Source of the DNA: Chryseobacterium aquifrigidense
Lineage (GTDB): Bacteria > Bacteroidota > Bacteroidia > Flavobacteriales > Weeksellaceae
Direction of reading: 5' to 3'
Assembly: GCF_006716485.1 (NCBI RefSeq)
Contig: NZ_VFPD01000003.1
Location: 361,053 to 425,052 of the forward strand
Length of the DNA: 64,000 nucleotides
This document shows, piece after piece, positions 62,407-64,000 of this stretch (its first letter is position 1; every line of letters begins with the position of its first letter). Position numbers and translations under genes: made by a program. Under the pieces are notes generated by a model. It had not been told where the DNA came from. It searched no databases and worked only from the letters and a program-made list of their open reading frames with translations.

Positions 62407-62814
62407 ATGGCCGAAAGAAATTCAAGAGGAATCTTAAAATTCAATAATGGAGAAGGGCAGAAGCTGTTAAAAATGAATTACAGCGTATCAAGATCTACAG
62501 ACGTTTCAGGACGTGTAGCATCAGATCCTTCTAACGCATTAATCAAGGTTACAGTAGAGGCTACTGAAAAATCAGACATCCTTGAAAGCTTACTAAACGG
62601 TAAATATAAGCCCACAGTAGGAGAAATTACTTTCAATAAGTCTCACGAAGAAGGAACATTGATTACACTGAACTGGCAAAACGGATATGTGATCCAGCAT
62701 CAGGTAGACTTTGACGCAATTGACAGCAACAGTATGCTGATCAGCTTCGTCATCAGTGCTGAAACAATTGACTACGGTACTTCTCAATACGCTGGGCTAT
62801 GGCCATCCAGCTAA
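62407..62814 (+). CDS. hcp: T6SS tube protein Hcp (TssD)
   Basis: The 135-residue protein matches the Bacteroidetes TssD (Hcp) type: LKFNNGEGQKLLKMNYSVSR, GEITFNKSHEEGTLITLNW and SFVISAETIDYG. It forms the hexameric inner tube that carries effectors and is secreted. It has its own promoter and terminator (62849-62879), so its dose can be set independently of the membrane genes, as Hcp is needed in large amounts. Confidence 0.92.
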   Translation: MAERNSRGILKFNNGEGQKLLKMNYSVSRSTDVSGRVASDPSNALIKVTVEATEKSDILESLLNGKYKPTVGEITFNKSHEEGTLITLNWQNGYVIQHQVDFDAIDSNSMLISFVISAETIDYGTSQYAGLWPSS

Positions 62815-62848
62815 AATTTACACACATTATCAACATTCATAAGAAAGA

Positions 62849-62879
62849 AGACTGTCCCTATTTAAGACGGTCTTTTTTT
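62849..62879 (+). terminator. Terminator after hcp
   Basis: AGACTGTC and GACGGTCT pair (one G-T pair) and are followed by TTTTTTT, 35 bp past the hcp stop codon. Confidence 0.85.
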
Positions 62880-62985
62880 GCCTGAATGAAAAACTATACC
62901 TGAGAATTTTATTTTATAACATATTTATATAGTGTCTGTTACATAAATTTTGTTATCTTTAATACCAAACACAAACACAAAGCAT

Positions 62986-64000
62986 ATGAAAACCGAGTCA
63001 AAGACCAAAGGATCTTCTTTCCGTCCATCTCAGAATGCAGACGGGATATCCGAGAATCATCATGCAGGCATCAACCGGCTTGTCAAATTATCACTGGTTG
63101 TAGAAGGTAAAATTATTAAGTACTATAAACATTTCACCCTTAAACAAAAAGCGGGTCACCACCACGAATTTAATCTTATTCTTGCTCACGATGCGTTGGG
63201 AGACCGGCAGAGCCATACCCTTGCAGAAGCCAACAAATTTCTGGGAAAACGCTTTACAGCTGTGATTTCCTACAAAGATATTGAGAAAAGTCCGGAAAGG
63301 AATTTTGTCGGGATCATTACGAAAGTAGGATTCAGTCAGGAAAAAATGAGTCTGGGAAATATTGTGCTTTCCGGATACAGCCCGACGATCTTACTGGACG
63401 GTGCTCCCCATATTCAGAGCTTTGGCGGCAGCCAGCCTGTTAATATGGGTATCATAGCCAAAGAAGTAATACAACAGGGAATAGATAAAGAACGGTTTGA
63501 TATAAGAATCGATACCAATGATTATTCCCAGATCATTTACAGCAGCCAGTATAACGAAACCCATTACAATTATCTGTCGAGAATGGCAGAAGCTTATGGG
63601 GAACAATTTTATTATGATGGTGAAGTCTTGCATTTTGGAAAACTTCCTCCACAGAATAAACCTATAAAACTATTATATGGAAGCAATGCTGATAACATAA
63701 GGGTAGAGCTCAAAGCGGCTCACACAAAACCTCAGTATTATGGCTATAACAGCAGTAAACATGAAAAACTGACTTCCGGTGAAACTCCGGTTGACCATTT
63801 AAGTGATTTAGCCCGTACAGCATATACGCATAACGATAAAATATATAAAACCCCGGCACTGCAGGTTGCACCTATCAAAGCAACAACGCACCTGGATGTG
63901 GAGCATTCTCAAAGAAGTGCATCAGGAAGTGAAGCGGTTAATGTATTTTCGGTTTCCGGATCTACAACCGTTCCTTTTTTGCATCCCGGATGTATTGCGG
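62986..64000 (+). CDS. vgrG: T6SS spike protein VgrG (TssI), 5' part
   Basis: An open frame runs from ATG at 62986 to the window end (338 codons) without a stop. It has the Vgr/phage-gpD pattern: VEGKIIKYYKHFTLKQKAGH (about residues 38-57), NEFQLILAHD-type HHEFNLILAHD, and THYNYLSRMAEAYGEQFYYD (about 189-208), the gp27-like core. It is the tip that delivers effectors, and its C-terminus, where an effector domain or PAAR partner may lie, is outside the window. It starts 172 bp after hcp. Confidence 0.9.
   Translation, partial: MKTESKTKGSSFRPSQNADGISENHHAGINRLVKLSLVVEGKIIKYYKHFTLKQKAGHHHEFNLILAHDALGDRQSHTLAEANKFLGKRFTAVISYKDIEKSPERNFVGIITKVGFSQEKMSLGNIVLSGYSPTILLDGAPHIQSFGGSQPVNMGIIAKEVIQQGIDKERFDIRIDTNDYSQIIYSSQYNETHYNYLSRMAEAYGEQFYYDGEVLHFGKLPPQNKPIKLLYGSNADNIRVELKAAHTKPQYYGYNSSKHEKLTSGETPVDHLSDLARTAYTHNDKIYKTPALQVAPIKATTHLDVEHSQRSASGSEAVNVFSVSGSTTVPFLHPGCIA

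Overview
The window comes from an AT-rich member of the Flavobacteriia and looks most like Chryseobacterium or a close relative. The evidence is the Bacteroidetes promoter pattern (TTG, about 19 nt, TAnnTTTG) before many genes, a secreted protein with a type IX secretion (T9SS) sorting tail, two TonB-dependent receptors, and a Bacteroidetes-type (T6SSiii) type VI secretion locus with TssO and TssR. No rRNA, tRNA or CRISPR array was seen. The genus is an inference.

Layout. 1-3.3 kb: a twice-repeated 120-bp sequence and a large TonB receptor. 3.5-11.1 kb: cstA, then a minus-strand run (SGNH hydrolase with PKD and T9SS domains, HipA-like kinase, DUF3037 protein, esterase), a plus-strand hydrolase and small lipoproteins. 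11.1-20.9 kb: tyrosine/homogentisate catabolism (hppD, fahA, hmgA, a flavin reductase) with two CoA-transferases that could handle acetoacetate or succinate. A 480-bp element with perfect 19-bp inverted ends and a frameshifted GxxExxY gene interrupts it. 21-23.6 kb: TonB receptor plus thioredoxin-like protein, behind a palindrome lying on the -7 box. 24-29.7 kb: cupin, quinone-reductase-like protein, HxlR regulator, and a proVWX-type glycine betaine importer with a hairpin-rich leader. 29.7-42.5 kb: small redox, stress and regulatory genes, including a DJ-1/PfpI gene broken by one base. 42.5-46.5 kb: membrane protein, mpl, lipoprotein, plsC-type acyltransferase and NUDIX hydrolase.

46.9-53.3 kb is a curli-type amyloid (type VIII secretion) operon: a curlin with 22 gap-free 11-residue half-repeats, a minor curlin-like subunit, CsgE fused to an N-terminal CsgH-like domain, CsgF, a CsgG with an extra C-terminal barrel-like domain, and a beta-propeller lipoprotein. 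A CsgD-like regulator with a dead receiver faces it. 53.5-56.4 kb holds an OsmC gene behind a 7-bp tandem repeat, rng, an overlooked 29-residue basic protein and an HU protein. From 56.7 kb to the end lies part of the T6SSiii locus: a regulator with Glu in place of the phospho-Asp, two TssO-like proteins, a PKD protein (TssP-like), TssR, Hcp/TssD behind tandem operator-like dyads, and a VgrG running off the window.

Intergenic regions carry several families of inverted repeats. One family shares its terminal motif with the GxxExxY element and looks like a non-autonomous relative.
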